64,000 bases of DNA from NCBI RefSeq assembly GCF_900112335.1, contig NZ_FOLG01000008.1, forward strand, positions 124,001 to 188,000. The letters run 5' to 3'. Each line of letters opens with the position of its first letter. Within the stretch, counting starts at the first letter, position 1. Below, one piece after another: positions 44,084 to 52,697 of the stretch. Under the pieces are notes generated by a model, which was not told the DNA's origin, did not search any database, and worked only from the letters and a program-made list of their open reading frames with translations. Position numbers and translations under genes: made by a program. Origin of the DNA: Tropicimonas isoalkanivorans. Lineage in GTDB: Bacteria; Pseudomonadota; Alphaproteobacteria; Rhodobacterales; Rhodobacteraceae.

Positions 44084-44814
44084 ATGATGTCACGCGCGAA
44101 GGAGCCGAGGACCGCGACGGAGGCGAAGACCGCGAGCCACGTGAACGCCGGCCCGGTCAGCGGCGGCGCCAAAAAGGCGACCAGCACGCTGATCTGGAGA
44201 ACGCAGACGGCCTTGCGGCTGAACCGTTCCGGCAAGGGGCGCCCCAGCCAAGGGTAGACCGAAATGGCCGCCACGAAGACATAACGGGTGCAGCCGAGGA
44301 CGACGGCCAGAGGCCACGGCATGCCGTTCGCCAAGGCATTCATCGCCAGCGCGAGGGCGAGCAGTGAATCCGCCTCCATGTCGAACCGCGCGCCATAGCG
44401 GGAGGTCAGCCCGGTGCGCCGCGCCAACCAGCCGTCCACGGCGTCAAGCGACAGCGCAACAGCCGCAAGAGCAAACACGGTCCAACCGGCGGCACTCCCG
44501 GCGGCCGCCGGTGTCAACAGAACCGCTGCGAGCGCCCCGCGAAACAGGGTCGCCGTGTTGCAGGCGCCGAACCGGTCATGCGGGAAATGCGCCGCCAAAT
44601 GTCGGTCCAGAACCCAATAGCCTGTCACGAGAACGGCGAGCGCGAGAGTCCACAGCGGCACAGGGACATCCGCGAAGGCGACTAAGTGCACCGCCGCCGC
44701 CATCACAAGGGCGGCGCCACCGGCAGCCATCAAGCCGCGACGCGGGTTCGGCTTGGGCGGACGTTCTCTGACGCGCCCTACCTCCGGTGGTATGCCTTGG
44801 TGAACAAATGCCAT
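44062..44814 (-). CDS. CDP-alcohol phosphatidyltransferase family protein
   Basis: 250 residues, about six helices. Contains the full family motif DG-x2-AR-x8-G-x3-D-x3-D, reading DAVDGWLARRTG then YGARFDMEAD (near residues 123-147), where the Asp residues bind the metals for CMP displacement. The N-terminal Pro/Arg-rich segment is cytoplasmic. It would make a phospholipid or related lipid from a CDP-activated donor and heads the chain of envelope genes on this strand. Which alcohol it uses cannot be read from sequence. Confidence 0.86.
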   Translation of the reverse strand: MAFVHQGIPPEVGRVRERPPKPNPRRGLMAAGGAALVMAAAVHLVAFADVPVPLWTLALAVLVTGYWVLDRHLAAHFPHDRFGACNTATLFRGALAAVLLTPAAAGSAAGWTVFALAAVALSLDAVDGWLARRTGLTSRYGARFDMEADSLLALALAMNALANGMPWPLAVVLGCTRYVFVAAISVYPWLGRPLPERFSRKAVCVLQISVLVAFLAPPLTGPAFTWLAVFASVAVLGSFARDIIWLRARR

Positions 44815-44910
44815 GTCGTGTTATAGTTCGTTTCAGATCCTGCATTCGGATCATATTCAACACCATGACAGCCGATCCTTGAGCGGCCGTCCAGCGGGAA
44901 GCAGCGTCGG

Positions 44911-45459
44911 ATGATAGAACAACGGCAGGGATATTCCACGACCGCCCGGGTGATGCACTGGATCATCGCCGTACTTGTTCTGCTGATGATCCCGGCCGGG
45001 ATCACGATGATTCAGGAAGGGATCAGCCGGCCGCTGCAGGACACGCTCTTTCTGTTCCACAAGAATACCGGCGTCATTGTCTTGCTCCTGATGGTGGCGC
45101 GCCTGCTTTACCGCCGAGCAAAGCCGCCCCCGCCCTTGCCCGCGACCGTCCCAGACTGGCAGCGCCGCGCGGCCGGCCTTTCGCACGGCGCGCTCTACGT
45201 CCTGCTCTTCGTGATGCCAATTTCTGGGTACGTGCGGGTCCGAGCCGAGCGTTATCCTATCGAGGGGCTCGACGCGCTTGGCATCGGCACGCTGCTGCCG
45301 CACTCAAAAGCCCTCGCCGGCTTTGCCCAAGGGCTGCATCAGGCGGCCGCTTTCCTCCTCATAGCGGTGCTGCTCGTCCACATCGGGGCGGCGCTACAAC
45401 ACGCCTTCATCCGCAAGGATGGCGTGTTTTCCCGGATGTGGCCACCGTTCGAGCGCTGA
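44911..45459 (+). CDS. cytochrome b561-family membrane protein
   Basis: 182 residues with four helices and His residues in the b561/CybB pattern: MHWIIAVLVLLMIPAG (His16), LFHKNTGVIVLLLMVARLLYR (His50), LSHGALYVLLFVMPISGYV (His91) and LHQAAAFLLIAVLLVHIGAALQH near the end. It should bind two b hemes and pass electrons between the quinone pool and a periplasmic partner. Divergent from the CDP-alcohol transferase gene, 96 bases apart; no partner gene nearby. Confidence 0.88.
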   Translation: MIEQRQGYSTTARVMHWIIAVLVLLMIPAGITMIQEGISRPLQDTLFLFHKNTGVIVLLLMVARLLYRRAKPPPPLPATVPDWQRRAAGLSHGALYVLLFVMPISGYVRVRAERYPIEGLDALGIGTLLPHSKALAGFAQGLHQAAAFLLIAVLLVHIGAALQHAFIRKDGVFSRMWPPFER

Positions 45460-45638
45460 GGCCGCTCGCTGGCAATGCTCCATTTCGTAGCATTCGCAAA
45501 CATCCTCGCCCACTGCACGGGCGCCCATCGCCGGCCTTGCCCCAAACGCCGCAGCGCAGCGGTCCTGGTCTGGCAAGCCAGTTTCCCTTCCGGCACCCTG
45601 ATGGCAAGGAGGTCCCGCTTCGCAAGAAGGAGCGCACC

Positions 45639-45833
45639 ATGTGCCTGACCACCGAAGCCTTGTTTCTCTTCCTGAGCCTGCTGCCGCCGGACATCGTCGA
45701 GTCGTCGGAGTCTCGGATTATCGTGCGTTCCGAAGTCCGAGATGCCGTATGGGAGCCGCGCGACGGCATGTGGTGCACCCGGGCACCCAAGATCGACTCC
45801 CAACTGAGGTTGAAGCAGGGCGAAGAGGTCTGA
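45639..45833 (+). CDS. possible small protein, 64 residues, unknown
   Basis: ATG at 45639 has AAGGAG at 7 bases. The product begins MCLTTEALFLFLSLLPPDI (a short hydrophobic stretch) and continues as a mixed-charge segment with ESRIIVRSEV and DGMWCTRAPK. No family is recognised. It lies in a 407-base gap between the b561 and channel genes; the good ribosome site is the main support, and the frame may be open by chance. Confidence 0.33.
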   Translation: MCLTTEALFLFLSLLPPDIVESSESRIIVRSEVRDAVWEPRDGMWCTRAPKIDSQLRLKQGEEV

Positions 45834-45866
45834 GCCGGCACCCCGACGGGCGCCCTGCACTTTCGC

Positions 45867-46628
45867 CTACAAATTCCCTTCCGTGGGGATGTGAATGACC
45901 GTGCCGCAGTGCTTGCAGTGCACGGCATCCGGGTCGTGCAGAACGAGGCCGCAGACCTCGCATTCATGCCGCACCTTCGGCGGGCGGAACAGCACCTGAA
46001 GCAGCCGCAAAAACAGCGTGACGCCGAAGATCATCACCGCGACGGCAAGCAGCCGGCCCCACGTCCCCTCCAGGATGATGTCGCCAAAGCCGGTCGTCGT
46101 CAGCGTCGTTACCGTGAAGTAGAGTGCATCCAGGTAGTTGCCGATATCCGGGTTTATGTTGACCTGCGAGGCATAGATCAGCCCCGTCATCACGAACAGG
46201 AACACGCCCAGATTGATCGAGGCGAGGATGATGTCCTCGTGCTTCCGGAAGAAGCTGAAATCCTGCCGTAGCCTTACCAGCAGCTGGTAGGTGTGCAGCA
46301 ATCGCAGCGTCCGCACGATCCGCAGGAAACCCACACCCTCCCCGGCAATGGGGGCAAGGAAGGACAGGATCGACGCAATGTCGGCCCAGGTGGACAAGCG
46401 CAACAGAAACCGCCCGCGTTCCGCTTGCAGCCAGACGCGGATCACGAAGTCGATCAGGATCAGAATGCCGAAGACCGCATCTGCCGTCTCCACCCCACGG
46501 TTTCGCGGGAAAAAAGACGTGACGATGACGAAAAGAATGGTAACGATATCAAACGCTAACAGAGCATAGCGAAACTGATGCGCCGCCGGAGTGTCGCCCT
46601 CGTAAAGCGATCTGATGCGGTCGAACAC
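45867..46628 (-). CDS. voltage-gated-like potassium channel with C-terminal zinc ribbon
   Basis: 253 residues. A voltage-sensor-like four-helix region (about 20-150) with an Arg-bearing segment FLRIVRTLRLLHTYQLL is followed by the pore: LYFTVTTLTTTGFGDIILEG, where TTTGFGD is a K+ selectivity filter, then the inner helix VMIFGVTLFLRLLQVLF. After it comes a short cytoplasmic zinc ribbon with two CxxC pairs (CEVC and CKHC). GTG at 46628 has a good ribosome site and matches the typical beginning; an ATG at 46715 is the alternative. The zinc ribbon is an unusual end for such a channel. Confidence 0.82.
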   Translation of the reverse strand: MFDRIRSLYEGDTPAAHQFRYALLAFDIVTILFVIVTSFFPRNRGVETADAVFGILILIDFVIRVWLQAERGRFLLRLSTWADIASILSFLAPIAGEGVGFLRIVRTLRLLHTYQLLVRLRQDFSFFRKHEDIILASINLGVFLFVMTGLIYASQVNINPDIGNYLDALYFTVTTLTTTGFGDIILEGTWGRLLAVAVMIFGVTLFLRLLQVLFRPPKVRHECEVCGLVLHDPDAVHCKHCGTVIHIPTEGNL

Positions 46629-46792
46629 GGGCTTCCCCTTCTCGGGCCGGACACGGGCCGCGGCAGACGTACGTCGCCGGCACACGGGCCCGGGATTGGG
46701 CGCCAAGCCCTTCATATCGCAGCAAACCCCGGCACCCCTGAAAGGTCAAGCGCTGCTATTTTCCGGATCAGGTAGGGCGGCGAACGCACCCC

Positions 46793-47824
46793 TCAAGCCG
46801 CCCCGATCGGGATCGTGTCCTCCGCGTCCCAGCTCAGCCACACTGCGGCCCCCTCCGGAAGCTGTGGCAAATCGGGATCGCGGTCGATGACCTTCCAGGT
46901 CCCCCCGCCGCCGATATCGACCACGCATGTCGCCATCGACCCCGCGAAGACCCGCTGGACCAGCCGTCCCGGCAGGGCGTTGACGTCATCCTCCGGCGGC
47001 GTCGGCGTCAGGGTGAGCGCTTCGGGACGCACGGCATAGGCTGCAGCCCCCTCAGGCAGGGCGAGGCGCGCGCCCTCGGCAAACGTGTCGGGCAGCGGCG
47101 AGGGAAGCAGGTTGGCCTCCCCCAGAAACCGCGCGGCGAAACTGTCCACTGGCGCGTTATAAACCTCCCGCGGTGGCCCGGCCTGTACCAGACGCCCATC
47201 GCGCAAAATGCCGATGCGGTCGGCCAGCGTCAGCGCCTCCTCCTGATCGTGCGTCACGAAGATCGTGGTGATGCCCACCTCCCGCTGGATGCGCTTCAGC
47301 TCGATCTGCATGTCCACGCGGAGCGCCTTGTCCAGCGCGGAGAGCGGCTCGTCCAGCAACAGCACCTTGGGATTGGTGACGATGGCCCGCGCCAGGGCCA
47401 CCCGCTGGCGCTGCCCACCCGACAATTCCTTCGGCCGTCTCCGGCCGAGGCCTTCCAGCTGCACGAGTTCCAACACCTCGCCCACCCGCCGCCGTTCCTC
47501 GGCGCGGTCCACATGGCGCACGCGAAGGCCGAAGCCCACGTTCTCCGCCACGGTGAGGTTCGGAAAGAGCGCGTAATTCTGAAACATCATCCCGATCTCG
47601 CGCTTCTCTACCGGCACCCGCTCCACCGGCTGACCCGCTATCCGAACCTCGCCTTCGTCGGGAAACAGGAATCCCGCGATCACTCGCAACAGCGTGGTCT
47701 TGCCGCTCCCGGACGGACCCAGAAGGGCGAAAAAGCCGCCATCCACGAAATCCAGTGTCACGTCGTCCAGAGCCTTGAGCTCGCCGAAGCGCATGGTCAC
47801 GCCCCGCACCGACACCTCGGCCAT
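46793..47824 (-). CDS. ABC importer ATPase (PotA-like)
   Basis: 343 residues: ABC domain with Walker A GPSGSGKTTLL, Q-loop FQNYALFPNLTV, signature LSGGQRQRVALARA, Walker B VLLLDEPLSALD, and a C-terminal TOBE domain (about 265-343) that is usual for spermidine/putrescine and iron importers. Last gene of the operon running from 52.5 kb; the ATG overlaps the preceding permease stop by a single base. No terminator with a T-run was found in the 160 bases beyond its stop. Confidence 0.92.
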   Translation of the reverse strand: MAEVSVRGVTMRFGELKALDDVTLDFVDGGFFALLGPSGSGKTTLLRVIAGFLFPDEGEVRIAGQPVERVPVEKREIGMMFQNYALFPNLTVAENVGFGLRVRHVDRAEERRRVGEVLELVQLEGLGRRRPKELSGGQRQRVALARAIVTNPKVLLLDEPLSALDKALRVDMQIELKRIQREVGITTIFVTHDQEEALTLADRIGILRDGRLVQAGPPREVYNAPVDSFAARFLGEANLLPSPLPDTFAEGARLALPEGAAAYAVRPEALTLTPTPPEDDVNALPGRLVQRVFAGSMATCVVDIGGGGTWKVIDRDPDLPQLPEGAAVWLSWDAEDTIPIGAA

Positions 47825-48603
47825 CAGCGATGCCCCCCGAAGCTGAAGAACCGCGCCACCACCAGCATCAGCGCCATGGAGGCGCCGATGATGAGGGTGG
47901 AGACGGCGTTGATTTCGGGCGTGAAGCCCTTGCGGATCGCGGTGTAAATCAGCACGGGCAACGTCGCGTCGCCCGGTTTGGCGAGGAAGTAGGACACAAC
48001 GAACTGATCGAAGCTGACCGCGAAAGCAAAGAGCGCACCGGCCACCACACCCGGTGCGATCCAGGGCAGCGTCACGCGCCGCGTCACCGTCCACGGGCCG
48101 GCGCCGAGCGCGCGCGCGGCCTCCTCCAGTGTTCGGTCGAAACTGGCGAGGCGGGCATTCACGACGACAATGACATAGGGCAGCGCGAGCGCGACATGCC
48201 CGATCAGCACCGCCGGCGTGCCGCGCCCAAGCCCGATGGCAAAGAAGAAGATCAGCATCGCCGTGCCGGTGATGAGCCAGGGGATCGCGATGGGCGGGAA
48301 GAGCAGCACCTGCAACACCCGCTTGCCCCGAAAGTCATAACGGAAAAGCGCCAGCGCCGCAGCCGTGCCGAGCACGGTGGCAATGGTCATGGCGGCGAGC
48401 GCGATCAGCACCGAGCGGGTCGCGGCGGCGCGTATTGCAGTGTTGGCGGCAAGATCCTCGTACCAGCGGAAGGACGCCTCGAACGGGAGCTGGTAAAACG
48501 GCGAGGCGTTGAAGCTCATCGCCGCCATGACGAAGATCGGCGCGTAGAGGAACACCAATACCAACGCGAGCCAGGCGTATCCGGCAATCCGAAGCCCACT
48601 CAT
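47824..48603 (-). CDS. ABC importer permease (PotC-like)
   Basis: 259 residues, six helices, BPD_transp_1. N-terminal MSGLRIAGYAWLALVLVFLYAPIF is typical of PotC; the coupling loop is LEEAARALGAGPWTVTRRVTLP (EAA...G). The start at 48603 overlaps the PotB-like stop by 4 bases; a longer open frame into that gene was rejected. Confidence 0.9.
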   Translation of the reverse strand: MSGLRIAGYAWLALVLVFLYAPIFVMAAMSFNASPFYQLPFEASFRWYEDLAANTAIRAAATRSVLIALAAMTIATVLGTAAALALFRYDFRGKRVLQVLLFPPIAIPWLITGTAMLIFFFAIGLGRGTPAVLIGHVALALPYVIVVVNARLASFDRTLEEAARALGAGPWTVTRRVTLPWIAPGVVAGALFAFAVSFDQFVVSYFLAKPGDATLPVLIYTAIRKGFTPEINAVSTLIIGASMALMLVVARFFSFGGHR

Positions 48604-49463
48604 TGCAGCCCCTTTCGCAGGATCGGGCTGGACAGGGCGAGGATCAGCAGGACGACCGCGAGCAGGATAAATGACAACGCCGCGCCGAGGGGCCAGTTGA
48701 AGACGGCCACAAACTGATCCTCGACAACCGTGCCGTAATAGGTCCCGAACCGGCCGCCGAGAATGCGGGGCTCCATGAAGGAACCGACGACGGGGACGAA
48801 GATCAGCACCGCCCCTGCCAGCAAGCCCGACAGCGACAAGGGCAGAACGAGGCGGCGCAAGATGGTCAGCCGCCCTGCCCCGAGGGAGCGCGCAGCCGCG
48901 ATGATATCGTCGTCGATGGCCTGCAACGCCAGGTAGCTGGTGAGGATGACGTACGGGAGATAGGAGTGCACCAGCCCGATCACCACCGCCGCCGGCGTGA
49001 ACATCAGCCCCAGCCGCACGTCGCCGGGCCATACGAGGTCCAGAGCCCGCTCCAGGACACCATTGCCGCGCAGCACGATGGCCCAGGAGAATATCCGCAC
49101 CAGCGAGTTCGACCAGAACGGCAGGATGACGAGCAGGAACAACGCTTCCCGCGCACGACCCCGGATCTGCTTCGCCAGGACCAGCGCGCAGGGGTAGCCG
49201 ATGAGGATGCACAGCCCCGTGACCCACAAGCCCAACTTCACGGACTTCCACAAGAGACGCCCGTAAGTACCTGTTTCAAAAAAGGCAAAGTAGTTTGCAA
49301 GTGTCGCCGCAACTGGCTCGTTCCCGAACGGCGGCGCGGTAAGGAAGCTGAAAAAGAGCATGGCCGAGAGCGGCATGAACACCGCGAGCGTCAGCCACAG
49401 GTAGGCTGGAGCGAGAAGCCCCGCCGCCCTGCGGCCCTCGCCCGCATTCAACGTCCCGGCCAT
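48600..49463 (-). CDS. ABC importer permease (PotB-like)
   Basis: 287 residues, six helices, BPD_transp_1, with AAARSLGAGRLTILRRLVLP as the EAA coupling loop and LLAPAYLWLTLAVFMPLSAMLFFSF at the N-terminus, as in PotB. Pairs with the PotC-like subunit. It starts 11 bases after the binding-protein gene stops, in the standard D-B-C-A order. Confidence 0.9.
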   Translation of the reverse strand: MAGTLNAGEGRRAAGLLAPAYLWLTLAVFMPLSAMLFFSFLTAPPFGNEPVAATLANYFAFFETGTYGRLLWKSVKLGLWVTGLCILIGYPCALVLAKQIRGRAREALFLLVILPFWSNSLVRIFSWAIVLRGNGVLERALDLVWPGDVRLGLMFTPAAVVIGLVHSYLPYVILTSYLALQAIDDDIIAAARSLGAGRLTILRRLVLPLSLSGLLAGAVLIFVPVVGSFMEPRILGGRFGTYYGTVVEDQFVAVFNWPLGAALSFILLAVVLLILALSSPILRKGLQ

Positions 49464-49473
49464 GCCCGCGGCC

Positions 49474-50505
49474 TTACTGGCGCGCCTTCAGACCCTGCCA
49501 GAGCGCCAGGTATTTTTCCCGCGTGGCATCGTCCACCGGGTCCTGGAACTGTATCCGCATGACGACCTCGGGATCGCCTAGAACCTGCTTGTTGAAGGAA
49601 TCGTCCGGCAGCGCTTCGGCGGCGGCGGCGTTAGCGGAGGCCGGGGCGCCTTCCGCGTCCCATTTCACGTAGAACTCCGGGTCGATCATCCAGTCGATAA
49701 AGGCAACGGCGGCCTCCTTTTTGGTGGAGCTGTCGGGCACCGACAGCCCGTCGAGCCACGCGACCGCTCCTTCCTTCGGCACGACGAACTGCACCGGCAG
49801 CCCCATGTCGGCGGACCGCGCAGCGGAGCCGGACCAATAGGTGGCCACGTCCAATTCGCCTGCTGCCATGAACTGGTTCCAGTCGTTCTCCGAACTCCAG
49901 AACGTCCGGATCTGCGGCATCAGCTCGGCCAGCTTGGCCTCCACCACGTCGAGGTCGGTAATTTCGTTGACATCCTGTCCAGTGGCGAGAGCGCCGAACT
50001 GCACCGCCTCAAGCGCGTCGTCGCGGATCGACACGCGGCCCTCGTGGGCAGGGTCCCAGAACACCTGAATCGTGTCAGGAGCATCCTCGAAGGCATTCGT
50101 ATTGATTGCAAAAGATGTCAGGCCCCAAGTCCACGGCACGCCATAGACATCGCCGTCGATCACCAGTTCGCCCTCCTTGAAGCTCTCCGACACCGTGTCG
50201 AAGTTCTTCATGCCGGAGGTATCGATTGGTCCGATCAACCCCTCGTCCTTGGCCTGGCGGGTGAAGGCGGCGTTGATGAGAACAACGTCGTAAGCACCTG
50301 GATTCGTGCGGAGTTTCGTCAACATCTCCTGTTCGGAGGTGAAGTATTCGTGCACGACGCTGTGGCCCGTCGCTTCTGTGAACGCTTCAGTCGCCCAGTC
50401 CAGATCGGTGCCGTAGCCCTGCCAGTTCAGGACGCGGATCTCGTCGGCCATCGCGCCGCCAGCCGTCAGGGCAAGCAGCGAGGTGAGCAGAAGTCGTTTG
50501 GTCAT
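49474..50505 (-). CDS. PotD/PotF-like substrate-binding protein
   Basis: 343 residues with a Sec signal peptide (LLLTSLLALTAGGAMA, cleavage near residue 20). The mature start DEIRVLNWQGYGTDLDWATEAF resembles PotD/PotF-type proteins (V-L-N-W-x-x-Y); VPWTWGLTSFAINTNAF and VFWDPAHEGRVSIRDD are further family blocks. True PotD/F proteins bind polyamines, but this fold also takes other ligands, and the linked hydrolase and kinase point to a ribosyl or sugar compound. ATG at 50505 follows GAGGAGG. Confidence 0.88.
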   Translation of the reverse strand: MTKRLLLTSLLALTAGGAMADEIRVLNWQGYGTDLDWATEAFTEATGHSVVHEYFTSEQEMLTKLRTNPGAYDVVLINAAFTRQAKDEGLIGPIDTSGMKNFDTVSESFKEGELVIDGDVYGVPWTWGLTSFAINTNAFEDAPDTIQVFWDPAHEGRVSIRDDALEAVQFGALATGQDVNEITDLDVVEAKLAELMPQIRTFWSSENDWNQFMAAGELDVATYWSGSAARSADMGLPVQFVVPKEGAVAWLDGLSVPDSSTKKEAAVAFIDWMIDPEFYVKWDAEGAPASANAAAAEALPDDSFNKQVLGDPEVVMRIQFQDPVDDATREKYLALWQGLKARQ

Positions 50506-50539
50506 TCTGGTGTCCTCCTCGTGGGATATGGAGAAATGT

Positions 50540-51460
50540 CTAACCGGTTTCGACGGAAGACAGCAATGAAAGGACGCGGTTTTGCTCCGGAGCGGTCGCC
50601 GGTCCCTTGGCCGTGGTAGAAAGTGCTGCGGCGATGTTCGCGTAGCGGGCAGCGGCAAGCGCGTCGCCCGTTGCGTCCAGCCGGGCGAGAAAGCTGCCGA
50701 TATGTGCGTCCCCGGCGCCGTTCGTGTCCACCGGCGCGACCGGGTATGGCTCTACGTGGGTGACCGCGCCGCCCGTGGCCAGCCAACACCCCACCGCCCC
50801 GGCCCGCAGGACAGCTCCTTCGCGGCCTTCGGCAAGCACTGCCACGGCCGCCTCGGGGTCCGCCTCTCCGGTCAGGTGGGTCGCCTCCCGCGCGTTGGCA
50901 CTGATCCAAGCCGCACGGCTCAAGACTGGGTTCAGAATGCCTGTCGGGATTTCCGCCACCAGCGGGCACGGGTCCAACAGCAGGGGTGGGAGATTGGGGG
51001 AGGTCTCTATCCAGCGCACCAGCGCCGCCCCCGCCCCGCGATAGAGCAGAGTGTAACCTGAGACCATGACATAGCTGACGCCGGAAAGGTCCATGGCCAG
51101 CAGATCCGCCAAGGTCAGATGACCCTCCGCCCCCTCGGCGGCGACGAACGTGCGCTCACCCGACGGCTCGATCATGACCGTACAGCAGCCGGTGTCGCGC
51201 CCCGGATCGCGTGGTCGGGCCACGGCGATGCACTCGGCCGCCATCCCGGCTAGCACAAGCTCCGAGAATGGTCCCGTCCCGATACTGCCGCCGCAAATCG
51301 CCGCCATTCCGGCCCGCCGCGCGGCAACCATGGCGTTGTAGCCGCCCCCGGGGGCCATGGCGAAGCCGGTGACCACCGCTTCCTCTCCCGAACGTGGAAC
51401 GGCGGCGACGTCGTAAAGCAGGTCCACCACAGGACCCGTCATTTGGAGGAGCGCGCTCAC
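50540..51460 (-). CDS. PfkB-family sugar/nucleoside kinase (YegV-like)
   Basis: 306 residues. Ribokinase fold with APGGGYNAMVAARRAG (substrate Gly-Gly motif) near residue 35 and the C-terminal PfkB signature PVDTNGAGDAHIGSFLA (Asp base, anion hole). It phosphorylates a sugar or nucleoside with ATP. GTG at 51460 overlaps the hydrolase stop (GTGA), so the two are coupled, in the same order of functions as E. coli yegU-yegV. Substrate unknown. Confidence 0.87.
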   Translation of the reverse strand: MSALLQMTGPVVDLLYDVAAVPRSGEEAVVTGFAMAPGGGYNAMVAARRAGMAAICGGSIGTGPFSELVLAGMAAECIAVARPRDPGRDTGCCTVMIEPSGERTFVAAEGAEGHLTLADLLAMDLSGVSYVMVSGYTLLYRGAGAALVRWIETSPNLPPLLLDPCPLVAEIPTGILNPVLSRAAWISANAREATHLTGEADPEAAVAVLAEGREGAVLRAGAVGCWLATGGAVTHVEPYPVAPVDTNGAGDAHIGSFLARLDATGDALAAARYANIAAALSTTAKGPATAPEQNRVLSLLSSVETG

Positions 51461-52500
51461 TCTGCCGAACCGTGCTGCGCCGAGCGAGTTCGGAGCGCCA
51501 GCAATCCCTCGGCGGACCCGTCGAGACCAAGGGTGTTTGCAGCGCGAAGGCGGGCCACCTTGTCCGCCGGCATAGCCGCCGCGCCGGAACAGGCGCCGCA
51601 AATCGCCCCGGCGATGGCGCCGATGGTATCTGTGTCGTCCCCCAGATTGGCCGCGAGGCAACCGGCGCGCCATGCGTCCCCATCTGCCGCGGCCACCACG
51701 GCGAACGCCGCCGGAACGGACTCGTAGCTCGCAACGGATGTCCCGATCCGGTCGGCAATCGTCCCGGGATCGCCCGCGCCGATTTTCAGCGCCGCCTCGA
51801 TCCGGTCTGCCATATCCCGCACGCCCTCGCGTGCACCTTCCGCCTGCCCCAGCCGTGCAGCCTGCATCGCCTGCGGTATCGCCCCGCGCCAGTCCGACCC
51901 GTCCACGCCCGCACTCACCATTGCGGCGACAGCCGCTGCCCCCGCTATGGCCTCCCCGGTGTTGTGGGTAACCTGGCAAGTCTCCGCCACGCGCGCAACG
52001 AGCGCCGAAAGCTCGTCGCACGGGGTCGCGATGCCAACGGGGGCAATCCGCATCGCCGCGCCGTTCGTCGTCCCCTTCCGCCCGGTCTCGGACGCGGGCG
52101 TGCCCGCAAGCAGCGACGTGAGCGCCGCCTTGGTCGATGGCCCCAGCAGGTCCCGCAGGCCACGTTCCCGAACGTCCGCCTCCCAGGCCAGCAGGTCACG
52201 CGCCCAGGCGTCCGCGTCGAACCGCTCGGGCGAGGCGATCAGCCGGTTGGCCAGCAGCAGCGCCTGTTCCGTGTCGTCCGTCACTTGCGCGGCGGCAAGC
52301 CCATGGGAAACAGGATGATCGTCGAACGGCGCCACGAAATCCACGATCACGCCATAGCGGTCGAGGATCTCCTGCCGGGTCAGGGTCTGGGACGGCATTC
52401 CAAGCGCATCACCGAGGGCCAGCCCCTGCAGCGCGCCTCGGGCGCGGTCGACCGCGTGCGGGGCTCCCGGCGCAAGGTCGCCCTCTAAGCTCTTCGTCAT
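51457..52500 (-). CDS. ADP-ribosylglycohydrolase-family protein (YegU-like)
   Basis: 347 residues, all-helical DraG/ARH fold: RGALQGLALGDALGMPSQ at the start, TDDTEQALLLA (first metal-binding TDDT), and NLGDDTDTIGAIAGAICGA (second metal-binding DD-T-D) near the C-terminus, so both Mg2+ sites are intact. The family cleaves N- or O-glycosidic bonds to ribose. Coupled to a PfkB kinase and an ABC importer, it probably acts on an imported ribosyl compound rather than on protein. First gene of the operon, divergent from hmgA. Confidence 0.88.
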   Translation of the reverse strand: MTKSLEGDLAPGAPHAVDRARGALQGLALGDALGMPSQTLTRQEILDRYGVIVDFVAPFDDHPVSHGLAAAQVTDDTEQALLLANRLIASPERFDADAWARDLLAWEADVRERGLRDLLGPSTKAALTSLLAGTPASETGRKGTTNGAAMRIAPVGIATPCDELSALVARVAETCQVTHNTGEAIAGAAAVAAMVSAGVDGSDWRGAIPQAMQAARLGQAEGAREGVRDMADRIEAALKIGAGDPGTIADRIGTSVASYESVPAAFAVVAAADGDAWRAGCLAANLGDDTDTIGAIAGAICGACSGAAAMPADKVARLRAANTLGLDGSAEGLLALRTRSAQHGSAE

Positions 52501-52697
52501 GCGCGATATTCCCAGCAGCGGAAAGCCGTGGCATCGAACGCGGGTTTGTCCGGACTGTCAATGCGTTTCCCCAAAGACGATCCATGGCCAGAGCGTTTTG
52601 CGCCGTCCCCAAGCAAGGGAAACGCCGCTCCCGCCGACACCACTCTGCCATTGCCGGAAGCGCGTGCTAACATGGCCCAGAATCCAGGGAGGCAGAT

